DNA of 64,000 nt from Engraulis encrasicolus (taxonomy: Eukaryota > Chordata > Actinopteri > Clupeiformes > Engraulidae), in NCBI RefSeq assembly GCF_034702125.1, contig NC_085867.1:38450156-38514155 (forward strand). Reading direction: 5' to 3'. The notes beneath the pieces are model-generated. The model ran no database searches, was not told where the DNA came from, and was given only the letters and a program-made list of their open reading frames with translations. Below are positions 1 through 12,103 of this stretch, one piece after another. Made by a program: the position numbers and the translations under genes. The stretch's first letter is position 1. Each line of letters opens with the position of its first letter.

Positions 1-1603
1 GTCATTGACTTGAGAGGGCTATTTATTTTGCTAAATGTAAGTAATAATTAGGTCACTTTCACCACCTTCAGATTACTGTCACCACCGTCAGTTCTTAAGT
101 CACCACCGTAAGAAGGAGTCTTGGACATTTTAAATGAATGTGCTTACAAAATGTTCCTTTGGAGTTGTTGAATTATTAAAGTAATAGCAAATTTAAGCCT
201 ACACGAATATTTGTGAAATTACAAAAAATTGTTTGATCTATTTAGCCATTAAGTAAGCATTGTCTGACAGCACATATTTTTAAATTAGAACACATGAAGC
301 AGTATTAAAATAGAATGAAAGTGAATTTTCAACATTTAAAGGCGTATGTGTGAACCAAAAAACACACACAATCACTTAAAAACTCCAGATACATATGCAA
401 CCAAATCAATACACTTTTTATTGCTTTTAATTGTGTCTGACGGTGTTGACAAAAAACAAGGTATGATCGGAGAAAAACCTGATATCTGAAAAAAATGGAA
501 AATGGGGAGATTGGCCTTCTGCATTCCTGAAAAGCCAAGACCTTTGTCTACGAGGATATACCATATTATTTTGTAATTCACTTCGTTTTTTTCTTTTAAC
601 ATTACAACCTGTTTTAGCCACTTTCTCAAGAATCAGTGACAAACTAAAGGTGCTTTCATGAGCAGTTTACTGTGGTCGGTTGAGGACTTGACTCATGCAG
701 ATACATATTCTGGGCAGAGGCTTTCTTTTTGCTAGAGACTAACACCAAGCCACAAGACATAACAAGCAAAAATAAAGAAAAAATGAATGACAATGAATTA
801 CATTTGTACCTTCAGTGCACTTTCTGTGTTCAATGCTCAATTTCTGGAACTGGACTTCTTCTTTCAGTCAAGTTGCCATTTAGCTAAGTGAAATGTAAGT
901 GAAATGTAATATTTCTGAAAATAGTGGCCCATGAAGGTGCGGGGCCCACTGGGAATTGCCCGCTATGCCAGATGACCAGTCCAGCCCTGATTGCATGTAT
1001 TGGCTTGGGGGGCCTTTTAGATGACTTTGTCCTGGGCCCTGACAAAGCTGCTCTAGCAGGGGGCACTCAAGAAAAACATTCAAGCCTCACATCATTGTAG
1101 CTATTGTGTGATGCTTGTAATGACACACAAAACACATGTGCATGCATGTACAGTATACCACAAGACCACTTTATTGCACATGCTGAGATGTTTTCAACAA
1201 GATTGTGGTCTAAGTATCTTTGTTTTTTTAACTGTTTTTACATTTGTAAACTGTTTTACAATCTCTGAAACCAAAAGAGAACGATTTAGAGTTGATGCTG
1301 TCAAAAGCACCTGACCACTGATAAACAGAACATAAACCGAGCAGATGATTGACACTGTGGTTTTGGTTTCAAAATGACTATAGGCCTCTGTAACAATTCA
1401 TAGCAGCAGAGGAATAGGCACAACCCACATGTTTGTTTGTTTTACAGTAAACAGAATCATGGATAGTAATAACAAGGACAGGAAGGGTCATGAAAGTTCA
1501 GTAGACATTTTTATTGCAGGTATACTTGTATCTGACAGGGGTCAAATGGTTTTGGCCAAAGGCGATACATCAGAAACAGTAAAGAAATAAAGAGCAAACA
1601 TTG
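1..1603. other. Left-edge non-coding stretch
   Basis: I see no convincing gene here; the open frames on both strands are short and lack family signatures. Three imperfect copies of a short GTCACCACC-containing unit lie at about 51-115. Positions about 905-1075 hold a decayed dispersed repeat with the phrase CCAGTCCAGCCCTG and GGGCCC-rich blocks. Related sequence recurs near 27.1, 44.0 and 56.0 kb, so I read it as an old MITE copy. Nothing else stands out. Confidence 0.5.
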
Positions 1604-2529
1604 TGGCCTAAAATAGCCTAGCTATTGACAGTCACAAATAATGTTATTAATTGTTGATTATTTTTCTTGTTTTCTTCACAGACACTTTTTAATATAATAT
1701 AAGAAGTAAAACAATAACAAGCAAATAAAACATGAAGAAATATTTCACGGTAACACTGTATCCCCAAACTCTATTACTTGCAAAGCACAACGTAAAATAT
1801 TTTACTGCACTGTGTTGCTGATACTGTAGTCAACAACAAAACTATCTCCAAAGTTTCAGAGGCCAATTACATATGTGTTAAGTCCATCAACACTGACCTG
1901 TCAGTTTCAGTTTGGCCTAAAATAGCCTAGCTATTGACAGTCACAAATAATGTTATTAATTGTTGATTATTTTTCTTGTTTTCTTCACAGACACTTTTTA
2001 ATATAATATAAGAAGTAAAACAATAACAAGCAAATAAAACATGAAGAAATATTTCACGGTAACACTGTATCCCCAAACTCTATTACTTGCAAAGCACAAC
2101 GTAAAATATTTTACTGCACTGTGTTGCTGATACTGTAGTCAACAACAAAACTATCTCCAAAGTTTCAGAGGCCAATTACATATGTGTTAAGTCCATCAAC
2201 ACTGACCTGTCAGTTTCAGTTTGGCCTAAAATAGCCTAGCTATTGACAGTCACAAATAATGTTATTAATTGTTGATTATTTTTCTTGTTTTCTTCACAGA
2301 CACTTTTTAATATAATATAAGAAGTAAAACAATAACAAGCTAATAAAACATGAAGAAATATTTCACGGTAACACTGTATCCCCAAACTCTATTACTTGCA
2401 AAGCACAACGTAAAATATTTTACTGCACTGTGTTGCTGATACTGTAGTCAACAACAAAACTATCTCCAAAGTTTCAGAGGCCAATTACATATGTGTTAAG
2501 TCTATCAACACTGATCTGTCAGTTTCAGA
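1604..2529 (+). repeat. 309-bp tandem repeat, three copies, upstream of lyz1
   Basis: Three head-to-tail units start at 1604, 1913 and 2222, each 309 bp. Units 1 and 2 look identical by eye. Unit 3 differs at about three positions and runs straight into the lyz1 promoter. Each unit ends with ACACTGAYCTGTCAGTTTCAG, the lyz1 version of the distal promoter element conserved upstream of the other lysozyme copies. The array therefore triplicates a piece of lyz1 regulatory DNA. Near-identity implies a very recent duplication, or an assembly error. Confidence 0.9.
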
Positions 2530-2706
2530 ATGAAACAAAACAGAAAGGACAAAGGCATAAACGTGGTATGGCCACCTCAAAATGAAAGTTATCTTCACTC
2601 CTTCCACCTCAGCACCCCGCCCATCTACCCCTTGAAAAGTATAAAATAGTCCCCTCATCTCCACTGCAGACATAAGGTTGCTTTGACCAACTCCTCAGAC
2701 TGCACT
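2502..2706 (+). promoter_or_regulatory. lyz1 promoter
   Basis: The TATA box TATAAAAT is at 2640-2647, 60 bp before the start codon. Upstream are a GC/CACCC-rich stretch (about 2610-2632), the element AGAAAGGACAAAGGC (about 2543-2557), and the distal ACACTGATCTGTCAGTTTCAG block ending at 2528. The same order of elements occurs upstream of lyz2-lyz6. In lyz1 the gap between GGACAAAGG and TATA is longer (about 85 bp against 30-45 bp). The 5' UTR contains GGTTGCTTTGACCAACTCCT, shared with the other copies. Confidence 0.7.
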
Positions 2707-4034
2707 ATGAGAGCTCTTGTGTTTCTGCTGCTGGTGGCTGCAGCCACTGCATACACGATGGAGAAGTGTGACCTGGCAAGGAAGCTGAAACGAGCAGGAA
2801 TGCACAACTACAACGGAGTACCCTTATCTGACTGTGAGTATATGGAGGAGGTTGGTAGAGAATGCACAACCAGGATGAATTTAACTTATTTTAGAGGTGC
2901 TCAAAAGATGCATTTTAGCCATCCATCGGCCCTCATAAAAGAGAGATTATGGCAAATGTCAAATACACTGCACACTATGTATGTAGTTTTGCTTTAATTA
3001 GCTTGAATTACTTAAGCATGCAACTATCAACTTTTAACTTTGTTATGCCTTGGTGAAACTATATTCCTAGCTTCAAAACATTGATGTGTGAAACTGTTTA
3101 AGTGGAATATAGTATGCTAATGGTGAGTAAAAAGTAACATTGTCAAATTTTGTATGTTCTTAGGGGTCTGTCTGGCAGAGCATGAGTCTAGCTATCGCAC
3201 AGATGTTGTAGGCCCTCCGAACTCGGATGGTTCCAGGGACTACGGCATCTTCCAGATCAACAACAGATATTGGTGCAAAGATGGCCAGTTCTCTGGTACA
3301 GGCTGTGGTGTCAACTACAGGGGTGAGTTGGCCAAAACATGAAAAACATTAAGTGCATGTTAACCCTGGCACAATGCATAAAATGGAAAAATATACACAT
3401 CATGATCCCAAATAGCCTAATTATAACCTGAAACTAATTTCATCTCATTACTACCAATGGAACAGCAGTTCTCTGTGAGATCTTATATCAACAATGGATG
3501 CTGAATTACCATATACACTCTCTGAGACCATTTTGTCCTTTAGAATGTATTGATTTATTTGTATTTCTGTGTATTTGTGTGTATAGTACAGTATAGCCTA
3601 TTTTACATTTTTCTACTTAATGTGCATTTAAAACCCCTCAATGTCTTTTTGTCTTTTTACAGACCTCTTTGACCTCCAGAGATCCATCAGATGTGCTAAG
3701 ATAATTGTCGATAATCAAGGAATTCGTGCCTGGTAGGCTACAACATTTGATTTCTTCTTATTATTATCAGCAGAACTTTGGCTTTGTCAAATAGGCCTAT
3801 GCTTCTGTCTAACATGTTTCAGTTGACCATTGCATGCAGCGTGTAAAGGAACTAACATGAGAGAATGGCTTTAAATAATCCAAAATATTCAACTAAATGT
3901 GCTTTGGACACATTTCCATGAGATGTTACTCACCAGTTCCTGAGTAATGTGTATTTTCTATTTTTAGGGCTGGCTGGATAAAGGGCTGTCAAGGAGACAC
4001 AAGACACTACATAGCAGATTGCAAGGAACTTTAA
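2707..4034 (+). CDS. lyz: C-type lysozyme, copy 1 (lyz1)
   Basis: Secreted muramidase that cleaves the MurNAc-GlcNAc bond of bacterial peptidoglycan. Exons are 2707-2833, 3164-3322, 3663-3732 and 3968-4034, all with GT-AG splice sites, giving 140 residues. I prefer the ATG at 2707 (MRALVFLLL signal peptide) to an in-frame ATG at 2683, because every paralogue starts this way. Glu35 (HESSY) and Asp52 (SRDYG) are present, and position 62 is Tyr, as in human lysozyme. Oddities: exon 3 is 9 bp shorter than in the paralogues, and the cysteine expected at position 80 is Tyr (CGVNY), so only seven of the eight canonical cysteines remain and Cys64 should be unpaired. It is the only + strand copy, lying tail-to-tail with lyz2. 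A polyadenylation signal AATAAA lies at 4370-4375. The family call is certain; activity is inferred. Confidence 0.92.
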
Positions 4035-4499
4035 GGAGGTTTTATGATTAAGACCACTAACAGGCGTCGACGTGGCAATCAGACAATCAAAAGTACAAAA
4101 AGTACACAATTGTCTGCTTGTTTTAGGCATAACCGTGGGCTATACAGTGTAATTGTTTATTGTTGTGTCCACCTGCTTTACGATTTCTGGCTACAACCCT
4201 GTATGGGACATGCTTGAGCACTGTGTTTTTGTGTCATATATTGGGCCAAAAAAGTCAAATTTGTTGATTTGTCTGAATGCATTTTTGTCTCTTCTATAAG
4301 ATCTCTGTTCTGATTGGTCAATATGTTTACATCTAACAGGATATTTAAGACGTATAACTCTGTCTTTCAAATAAAAATTACAAAAGATATTTGATGGATC
4401 ACGATGTTGAATTTATCGCTTGACTTATTATACAACAAACTAAAATAATAAAACATGTGAAGTATTTTCACTGCATGCACAGTATAATCAGGTAACAGG

Positions 4500-4638
<139 letters not shown>

Positions 4639-4819
4639 AGGCCCCCATGAGAGAAATTTCGCTGCAACATTACATATAGCGAACTTCATATTTCCGTGTT
4701 AGAAATTAAGAATAACATATTTGCAGACGGATTTTTCAGTACTGCATCTTATCACAATTCTAAAAAAAAGAGATGACAAAACTTTAAAAGGTTCAAAACA
4801 TTTTAATTATTTTCAGTCA

Positions 4820-6986
4820 TCAGAAACAACCTGAAATGTATTTGGTGAGGTTCTGACCCATGCAGTGATGTCGCCATTCTGCCCTAGAACGAGGACAGAA
4901 AAATGAGCTATGAACATGAATTGTGGTCATTCACATCTATATCCAAACATTACAGAAATAGAGAAATGGACATACTACACTGATATACTACACCGTGAGA
5001 GGCTCCATGGAAAAAGAAAGCGCAATGGGGCACCTAAGTCACGTCCTCTACTTTCTGGTTCATGGGGCAGAGGGAGTAAAAAAAATAATTACTGGGCTTG
5101 AAATGAGTGTTTTTTCAACAACAATCCAAACCTTGGACCTCCACTTAGGCACCACAAGTCCACCACGACTCGCCTCGTTCACTTCCATTCAATTTTTAGC
5201 AACTGTCTACCCCATGAACAAGGAAGTAGAGGGCATGACTTAGGTGCCCCATTTCTAGACACATTAGTGTTTTTCAATCCAATCATGCCGCCCCCTGCAG
5301 GAGATGTAGGGCGACTGCACAGTCAACGCAGGACTTGGGAGAGACCCCTGCAATTTCCATCAGCATAGCAGTCTCGCAACAGGTTTGGTGGTAGAGTGGG
5401 GGTTGGGGTTAATGTTGTCACTATTGGACTTATTTTCCAAAGGAGGTATCATGCCATATCGGGTCTTAGGATTTGCTAACTTGGTAAGGAACTGTCGGAG
5501 GGAACTCACACACTTCTTTTATTACTACACTTTTATTGCATGTAGAGAAACTAAAGTGCTACCCAAGAACTGAGGATGGTCTGACTGTGACTGAATCGTT
5601 TGCACATCTCACTTGGGTAGCATTTTCTTTCCTTTATATACAATAAAGGTATATTATTGTATCGGCATAAAGGTGCCCAATTACACATATTGCCATTCAT
5701 TCTTACCATGCATGGAGACGGTTGTGGTCTAGCATCACATGCTTGGCACATGCAATGGATGCTTGGATGTTATCGGACATCAAGGCTGTGAGGGAATAGG
5801 AGGAATATAAGAGAAATACTACTATAGGATTAAGTTAAGTTAATGTTGCTGAGTGAAAGTAATTGGGTGGCTAAAATGCAGTTAAAAATAATGATAGAAA
5901 ATTATTTCCAGTGCTCTGTAAAAGTTTTATTCATAGAAAATCAACACTTTGACTGGCCTCTTTAATTGGAGGTACACTTTTCAAACTGCTCATTGATGCA
6001 AACGTCTAATCAGTCAATTACATGGTGCTACTTCAATGCAGTTAGGCATGTAGACATGGCCAAGGCGATCTGATGCAGTTCAAACCAATCGAGAATGGGG
6101 AACAAAGGTGATTTAAGTGACTTTGAACATGGCATGGTTGTTGTTGCCAGATGAGCTTGGTTTGATATTGTTTCAGAAATGGCTGATCTACTAGGATATT
6201 CATGCACAACCATCTCTAAGGTTTACAGAGAATGGTCCAAAAAAGAGAAAACGTCCAGTAAGCAGCATTTCTGTGGGCAAAAATGCCTTGTTGGTGCCAG
6301 AGGTAAGAGGAGAATGTCCAGACTGGTTCGAGCTGAAACAAAAGCAACGGTTGCTGCTCATATAACCATTCATTTCCACCAAGGTATGCATAAGAGTATC
6401 TCTGAATGCGCTGCACCTCGAACCTTGAGTCAGATGGGCTACAGCAGCAGAAGACTCTGCTCCACGTGCCACTCCTGTCAGCTAAGAACAGGAAGATGAG
6501 GTTATAATTTGAACAGGCTCACCAGAATTAGACAATAGAAGATTTGGAAAATGTTGCCAGGTCTGATGAAAATATGGATCCACCCTGCTTAGTATCAACG
6601 GCCAGGCTGGTGGTGTAGTGGCGTAGGGCCCCATAGTATAAACTGAACCTTATTGGACTGCTTCAGCCTATCTGACTACTCTTGCAGGGAGATAAGGCAT
6701 TTCTGAAGGCAAAAGGGGTACTAGGAGGGTGAACATAACAAAGTGGCCAGTGAGTGTATGTAGAACTTTGGCAACATTATGCAAAAAGCTTGAAATGAAT
6801 GTTGATGAAATGTTCTGGAATGATTGGGAACACATCAAGGAAATATGGATTAAAATTTGGTCTTCGCTATGGATTACCATTGAGATCCTGGGATTCTGTA
6901 TCGTTGCACTCTCTGACACTCTTACACTCTCTACTAGTCACTTAGCCAAGGTATTGCAATAACCCTGCCAGTTTGTTTGTCTGCCC

Positions 6987-7079
<93 letters not shown>

Positions 7080-8791
7080 GGCAGGATGGGTAGGATGCCG
7101 TCTCTGAATTCAACTATTTTAAACTGAGATACACGTTTGTTGGTGCTATGATACACGAATGCTGGTGCCAGCATTACTGTTGAATTTAGAACTGCCCCAA
7201 CAGTGCCATGTTTTTTTTTTTAAGAGATTGATGTTGCTATAGCTATTGTTATTGCTATGATGCTCAGCAGCAGACCTGAGCAGTTGATGTTGCAGGCATT
7301 TTTGGTCTTGGTTTTCCCATCGCTGCACCACCACTTGCTGTTCAGCTGGAAGATTCCATAGTCAGTGGAGCCGTCTTTGAGGCGATTCACCTTCTGAGTG
7401 TCGTAGTCTGCTTCCCACTTGGTCAGGCAGACCCCTGGAGGCACATGGAGGAAACATTACAGACTAGGAAAGCACCCAGAGAGCGCACCTCCGCCCTCTG
7501 GTGGGACGGAAACACACATACACACCACAAATGTGCAAACAAACTAATGAACGTAAACACATGATCACACAACCTCCTTGGCAGAGGTAAATATTCCAGA
7601 GGTGAGATCTCATAGCACAATACTATAGCTATAATGACACAAATGAAAACTACACGTCTTTTTCGATAAATGTCATAACTCAGATGGGCTGGTGATGCAC
7701 CGCAAGTCTAGTTTCTTATAGGGCTACCTACTAAACTCTGTGACTTCAAAGTTATTGTCTAGGGTCAGTCCGGCAGAGCTGAAGCCTGTGGGTGGACCCA
7801 ATGGTTTTCATTCAGACTACTTCAGCACGTTACTACTGTATATAGGCTTAGGTAAATTGTAATGACCGCTGTTCATTAAAAGTCTCTGTGCTAAGCCTGC
7901 CCCAACAACTTTCTACACAGATCAAGGCCAAGGGTTGTGATTGTTCCACCAGATCAATATGGCTGAGTAAGGATTATAATCCACAGTAGGCCTACAACTA
8001 TAGCAAAATGCCCAAACTTAGTTGAACAGACAAAAAACTTCATTTCAAATCAAGGCACTCCAAAATAGCAACAATGTTTTTCGCCTTTAGGATGTCTGCA
8101 TCTTACTGTAGTTGCTCAGGTTTTTTGTAAAATATGATGAACCTGGATGAAGTGGAATCTTTAGAGACAGATGAGGTTTAGCTGCTGAGACCCCTGCAAT
8201 GTCATCATTCTGAATACTTTCTAATGTGGAATGATTCTAAATGTGTTGACCTATAACATGCAGTGAGAGCTACCTGTAGCTTTAAAAAAAAAAAAAAAAA
8301 AAAAACAGCTTTCCTCAACCCTATAGGCTAAGCTACTACTGTAGAAGCTTATGGGGCAGCACTATTTAGCCTAATTGTCCGTGAAGTTCATATCCTACCC
8401 TCTGAGACTGGACACACATTTGTACAAATGTGACATTACATTAGCGTAGTTCCATAGTGACATTTCATTGGCATAGTTCCATTGGCATAGTTCCATAGTG
8501 ACATTGCATTGGCATAGTTCCATTGGCATAGTTCCTACCTGTTGCTGTCTTTCATCTGTTTCTGACGAATCCCCTCACACTCCTTCTTTCTTTTGTCTTC
8601 CTACCTAGCGCACCTTTTTTGTCTTCTTCATTGTGCCTGATGCACCTCCTCCAAATCTACTCACAGTCAGCTAATTTGGCTCCGTGGAAACCGTCCATCC
8701 CGGCAAACTTCAGTATCCGTGCCAGCTCACACCTGGTGAACACCTTTGCACTGGCTGCAGTCACCAGCACGAGAAACACAAGACCACGCAT
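4820..8791 (-). CDS. lyz: C-type lysozyme, copy 2 (lyz2)
   Basis: Secreted muramidase of 142 residues. On the complement the exons are 8665-8791, 7276-7434, 5707-5785 and 4820-4883, with the same phases as the other copies. The signal peptide is [15 protein letters not shown] and the mature chain starts KVFTRC. All eight cysteines, Glu35 (KWEADY), Asp52 (STDYG) and Trp62-Trp63 (SKWWC) fall at exactly the hen-lysozyme numbers, so this copy should be enzymatically competent. The chain ends SGCF and the stop is TGA. Intron 2 (5786-7275) contains a dead Tc1 transposon and a TG microsatellite; intron 3 contains a TIR element. It sits tail-to-tail with lyz1, with 785 bp between the stop codons. TATA and cassette elements lie upstream (8855-8963). 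Its exon 1 most resembles that of lyz3. Confidence 0.93.
5027..5250. mobile_element. Short TIR element (MITE) in lyz2 intron 3
   Basis: The ends are inverted copies of GGGGCACCTAAGTCACG: left at 5027, right ending at 5250, with one or two mismatches. The similarity continues inward (CCTCTACTT...CATGGGG). At 224 bp with no coding capacity, it fits a non-autonomous DNA transposon. I could not fix the target duplication or the superfamily. Confidence 0.6.
5945..6760 (+). pseudogene. Decayed Tc1/mariner transposon in lyz2 intron 2
   Basis: Both ends carry the fish Tc1-type terminal phrase ACTGGCC..TTT (left near 5951, right near 6745). Between them a + strand reading matches the N-terminal part of Tc1-like transposases: helix-turn-helix region [19 protein letters not shown], then [15 protein letters not shown] and [20 protein letters not shown]. 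After about 6490 the match continues only at DNA level, with stops and large internal deletions, so the DDE catalytic part is mostly lost. It is inserted antisense to lyz2 and is certainly inactive. The call rests on my knowledge of fish Tc1 sequences, not a search. Confidence 0.85.
6991..7078. repeat. (TG)n microsatellite
   Basis: Uninterrupted TG dinucleotides in lyz2 intron 2, between the dead Tc1 copy and exon 2. Confidence 0.97.
8432..8537. repeat. Short tandem repeat with GCATAGTTCCAT unit
   Basis: The phrase ATTGGCATAGTTCCAT recurs four times in about 105 bp, interspersed with AGTGACATT, inside lyz2 intron 1. A 24-base poly(A) run lies about 125 bp to the left (near 8283-8306). Confidence 0.8.
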
Positions 8792-8990
8792 GGTGGTGCA
8801 AATCAGAGGAATTGGTCCAAGCAACCTTGTTACTGAGGTGAAGTTGAGGTGGCCATTTATACTGTTACATCAGAAAGGGGTGGGTGGGTCAAATCACTGG
8901 GTCTACCTTTGTCCTTTCTAGTATCGTATATTCTGGATCTGGAACAGAATTCTCAAACAGAGAGGTTAGTGTTTCATACTGTAGGCTTTA
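8792..8990 (-). promoter_or_regulatory. lyz2 promoter
   Basis: On the coding strand: TATAAAT (complement of 8855-8861), then a CACCC-rich block, then AAAGGACAAAGGTAGAC (complement of about 8901-8917). Farther out is a weakened distal block, with CAAACAGAGAGGTTAG on the + strand at about 8954-8969. The same arrangement occurs in lyz3-lyz6. Confidence 0.7.
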
Positions 8991-11900
8991 GATCTGTGGG
9001 TGAATAAATTAAGTCTTTGGTTGATCCTGGCGGAATTACAGATTATCCAAAGTAGCATTTCTTGCCAAACCTTCAAACATATTTTTACAGTAATCCTCAG
9101 TTGTTGACTGGAACTAGAGCAGAGTGAAATATGTATGCGTTGAGCATTGTAACATTATCAAAACATTAACAGAGAGTATTGGGATGAATAAGACTTTCAT
9201 GCAATAATCATTGTGTTTTACCTTCTTTTTGCTTTATATAGGCCTTTATTTAAAACTATATATTCAGACAGTAAGCAAGTCAGAAGTCAGTAAGCTCAGG
9301 GAGCAGTGTTTATAAAGACTGTACCATTGCTCATGGTGTCTCATTCATAGTGGAATGGCAGAGTTGACCATGGGTTATTCACACCACCCACGTGTTGTTA
9401 TTGTTGGAAATTGACCTTTCGACCTCTTGGCTGAAAGTTCAGGATTTATCACTCTTTAGCTAGGGTACCTATGCACTTTCTCATTGGAAAGGTGTTGTTT
9501 ACGATTGCCCATGGCTGTTTATTGGGTATTATGAATGTATCATTTGGCATATAAGCAGCCCAAGCCAATTGCGTCAGTTGTTTCTATTCAAACAAACTGC
9601 AAGCTTCCATTTGTCATCACTGCGCGTCATCACCTTTCCACTCCTTCCTGCTCTCTGATTGACTCTCAGGCCCCCATTTTTTATGGAGAAGCCATGCTGC
9701 CCTTCAGATCAGAATGATTGTGCAAAGCATTATGGGATTTCCCAGGCTGCCTAATCACACTGTAATTGAACCACAAACCACTATAACTGAACCAGTTGAG
9801 TCGTCTGTCTTTACAGAACAACCCTGTCTCATGCCATTTCGTAGTACGGGGCTGTACAGAAGGGACAAGTTGAGGCCAGAGATGATTAATAAGTTTTAAT
9901 AAGATTAATAAGTTACTTATGAACGGCTATCCGGGTACTTTGCTCATGAATGTGCGTTACGCCCCCCCCCCCCCCCCCCTTTTTTTTAAAGTATTTTTTT
10001 GGGGCTGTTCAGCCTTTATTGGTTTCTGTGAGACAGGATAGTGAAGGAGAGACAGGAAGTGAGCTGGGAGAGAGATGGGGAAGGACCGGCAAAGGACCCG
10101 GACCGGGAATCGAACCCGGGTCGGCCGAGTGGTAAACGTGTGCCCTACCATATCAGCCACGGTAGGGCCCGTTACGCCCCTTTTTTGGTGAAAAGAAACC
10201 GAATGTCTCATTAATTTACAAGCATCGGCTAGCCTAAATGAACACAGTCCATGCTTCAGCCACGGCTGTTTGGCTATATTATTTGAACAGCTGGCAACAC
10301 AGCACGTTTTCGGCATGTTGAGCATAAACAATGTTAGTCTACAGGTCCTTGCCTTTTGTTTATTCTTTCCCAATACCATCAATTGACTTGCATTGGCTTT
10401 CCCTCAATGTTTTCCCCAAAAAAAAGGGTGTAACGCACATGGCACACGTCACGCTGTTCATGCGTATAAGGAGTCTCTTCCGTAGTCAATATGGCATAAG
10501 GTTCTAAGATGCCACACCCTTTAGGAGACTAGCAGGGTTTCAGAATGAATGGAGTTCAATGGAAGGTAAAAATCTGCCACTGATCCATGCTCATTTAGAA
10601 GACCCAAATTGATCCCGCTTTGTGGAATTGGCGAGACATAGCTAACATTTTAGCTTGGATTCAGAATACTTGTTGAGGACCGTATGTGCTTGTATTGTGT
10701 TTTGTTTTTGTTTTTGTTTTATTTTTGAACCCTGGTTTGAAAGTTGTAGGTTCACATTCATAGACCGTATAATAAAGGTTCACATTCCATACCAGGTACC
10801 CATAGCTTGTGACTGGTCCGCCAGATCCATGGCTGAGCCAGGATAATCCTGAAATGCTAAACTAGAGCAATCTAATTTTTCATTTTAAAAAACTTCTGTA
10901 ATGCTTTATATCTAAGTCCTTAAAATATGTGTTAATAGTCAGGTTTTTTTTTTCAAACATGGCTTTTGGCAAACATGGCTGGAATGAATGAGAGTCTTCT
11001 CAGACAGATTTGTGCTGCAGTGTTCTCATCGATTAGCTGTTGCAGACATTTACAGGTAGGCCCATAGAACTATATGGAAATGCAACTGTGTCATGCTTGA
11101 TACTTAGTACTAGTTCCCAAAACAATTAGAGCTTTCCTCGAACTGGGGGTCTCTCCATTATTCAACCCCCCGTCCGTCCTTGGTGCTTGTAGCCTCATGA
11201 TGACGTCTCAAGATGTCATTGACGACAGAAGTTTAAGTAAATGTCTCAAAAAAGCACAATTCAAAGGCCATTTCCTCATTTTGAATGGGGAAGAGTCTCC
11301 CAAAAGTTGTGTGTGGCTCGCTTAGCTGACAGCAGGGTTTTTTTTTCCATGGAGGCAGGGCGTCAGCAAAGCGCAAGGCCACAAGTGCAGGTCAAAGTCG
11401 GGATTTAGGATAATGGAGAGAAGTGAGCTAACAGCATTTAGCCTTTTGTGAGGTGCATATCCTGCCCTCTGATTTTACATACATTTGTTCAGATGTGACC
11501 TACAGGTAGGTTTCAGTCCCATAGCTCATTTTGCTGTCTTTGATCTGTTTTTGGCACATCCCCTCACACTCATGTAGCCTCTTACTGCAGATGGGGTCGC
11601 AAAAATACTCAACTACGTCATAGCAACATTGCTATGACAGTATTGAGAGCCATAAGTAAGACATGAAGACATAGCCATTACAATTTTGGTGACAGTAAGG
11701 TTATAACATAGGGCAGGCTCTGTGCTAAGGGGTTAATGGAACTGTCCACAATTTCTGTAAATGTGCCCATTTCCCACCTCCACTCAAGTTAAATGATTGA
11801 GTGTCACCTTTCACTTGTTCTTCCAACCGCTCTCTGATTCTGATGAAGTAACTTGTACCTCAAAGCCAACATGTACCATTGAACTGAATGGTACCAGCTA

Positions 11901-11995
11901 ACAGCTAACGATGCCATTGTTCAATGACACATGCTAACTTGGAACTAGGAGTAATATCACTATAATCCACAGGTACCCACATTTGCTTTATTTTT
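8991..11995. other. Intergenic stretch between lyz2 and a dead lysozyme unit
   Basis: No intact gene. It contains the 3'-flank module recognisable by TACCATTGCTC (about 9322), a full-length SINE (9966-10169), and one copy of the dispersed GTCGCCGGCGACC-type MITE (11575-11736). Sequence resembling lyz2 intron 1 lies around 11.3-11.6 kb (phrases such as TCCCCTCACACTC). This is what would remain if a lysozyme unit had stood between lyz2 and lyz3 and lost exons 2-4. Confidence 0.55.
9966..10169 (-). mobile_element. tRNA-derived SINE, copy 1
   Basis: Flanked by an 11-bp perfect target duplication CGTTACGCCCC (9955-9965 and 10170-10180). The tRNA-like head is on the - strand at the right: A-box-like GTGGCTGATATGG (complement of 10148-10160) and a perfect B box GGTTCGATTCC (complement of 10106-10116). 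The tail (AATAAAGG, then an A-rich and G-rich end) is at the left. It shares its body with the SINE at 42771-42966. It is not a functional tRNA gene: the folded tRNA shape is incomplete and the body is followed by SINE sequence. Confidence 0.88.
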
Positions 11996-12103
11996 CACAG
12001 TAGCCCTCCATCCCAGCCCAGTGTCCTGACCAGCTCATGAACACTGGGAAAACACCTCAGCGCCTGCTTAGGCCACCAGCAACAGAAACACAAAAGCTCT
12101 CAA
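11996..12103 (-). pseudogene. Lysozyme exon 1 relic
   Basis: The complement aligns with lysozyme exon 1. The start codon has become TTG (12101-12103), the signal peptide still reads RAFVFLLLVA, then an in-frame TAA follows and about 20 bases are missing before the old splice donor. No matching exons 2-4 occur between here and lyz2. It marks a dead unit of the array, in the same orientation and spacing as its neighbours. Confidence 0.8.

Noticed and set aside
329..642. Overlapping short ORFs at the left edge
   Set aside because: Three overlapping frames in AT-rich DNA with no splice context or family resemblance.
2683..2706. Upstream ATG for lyz1
   Set aside because: It would add eight polar residues before the signal peptide; all paralogues start at the MRxLVF methionine.
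10081..10170. Possible tRNA gene (A and B boxes)
   Set aside because: Part of a SINE with body, tail and target duplication; the tRNA fold is incomplete.
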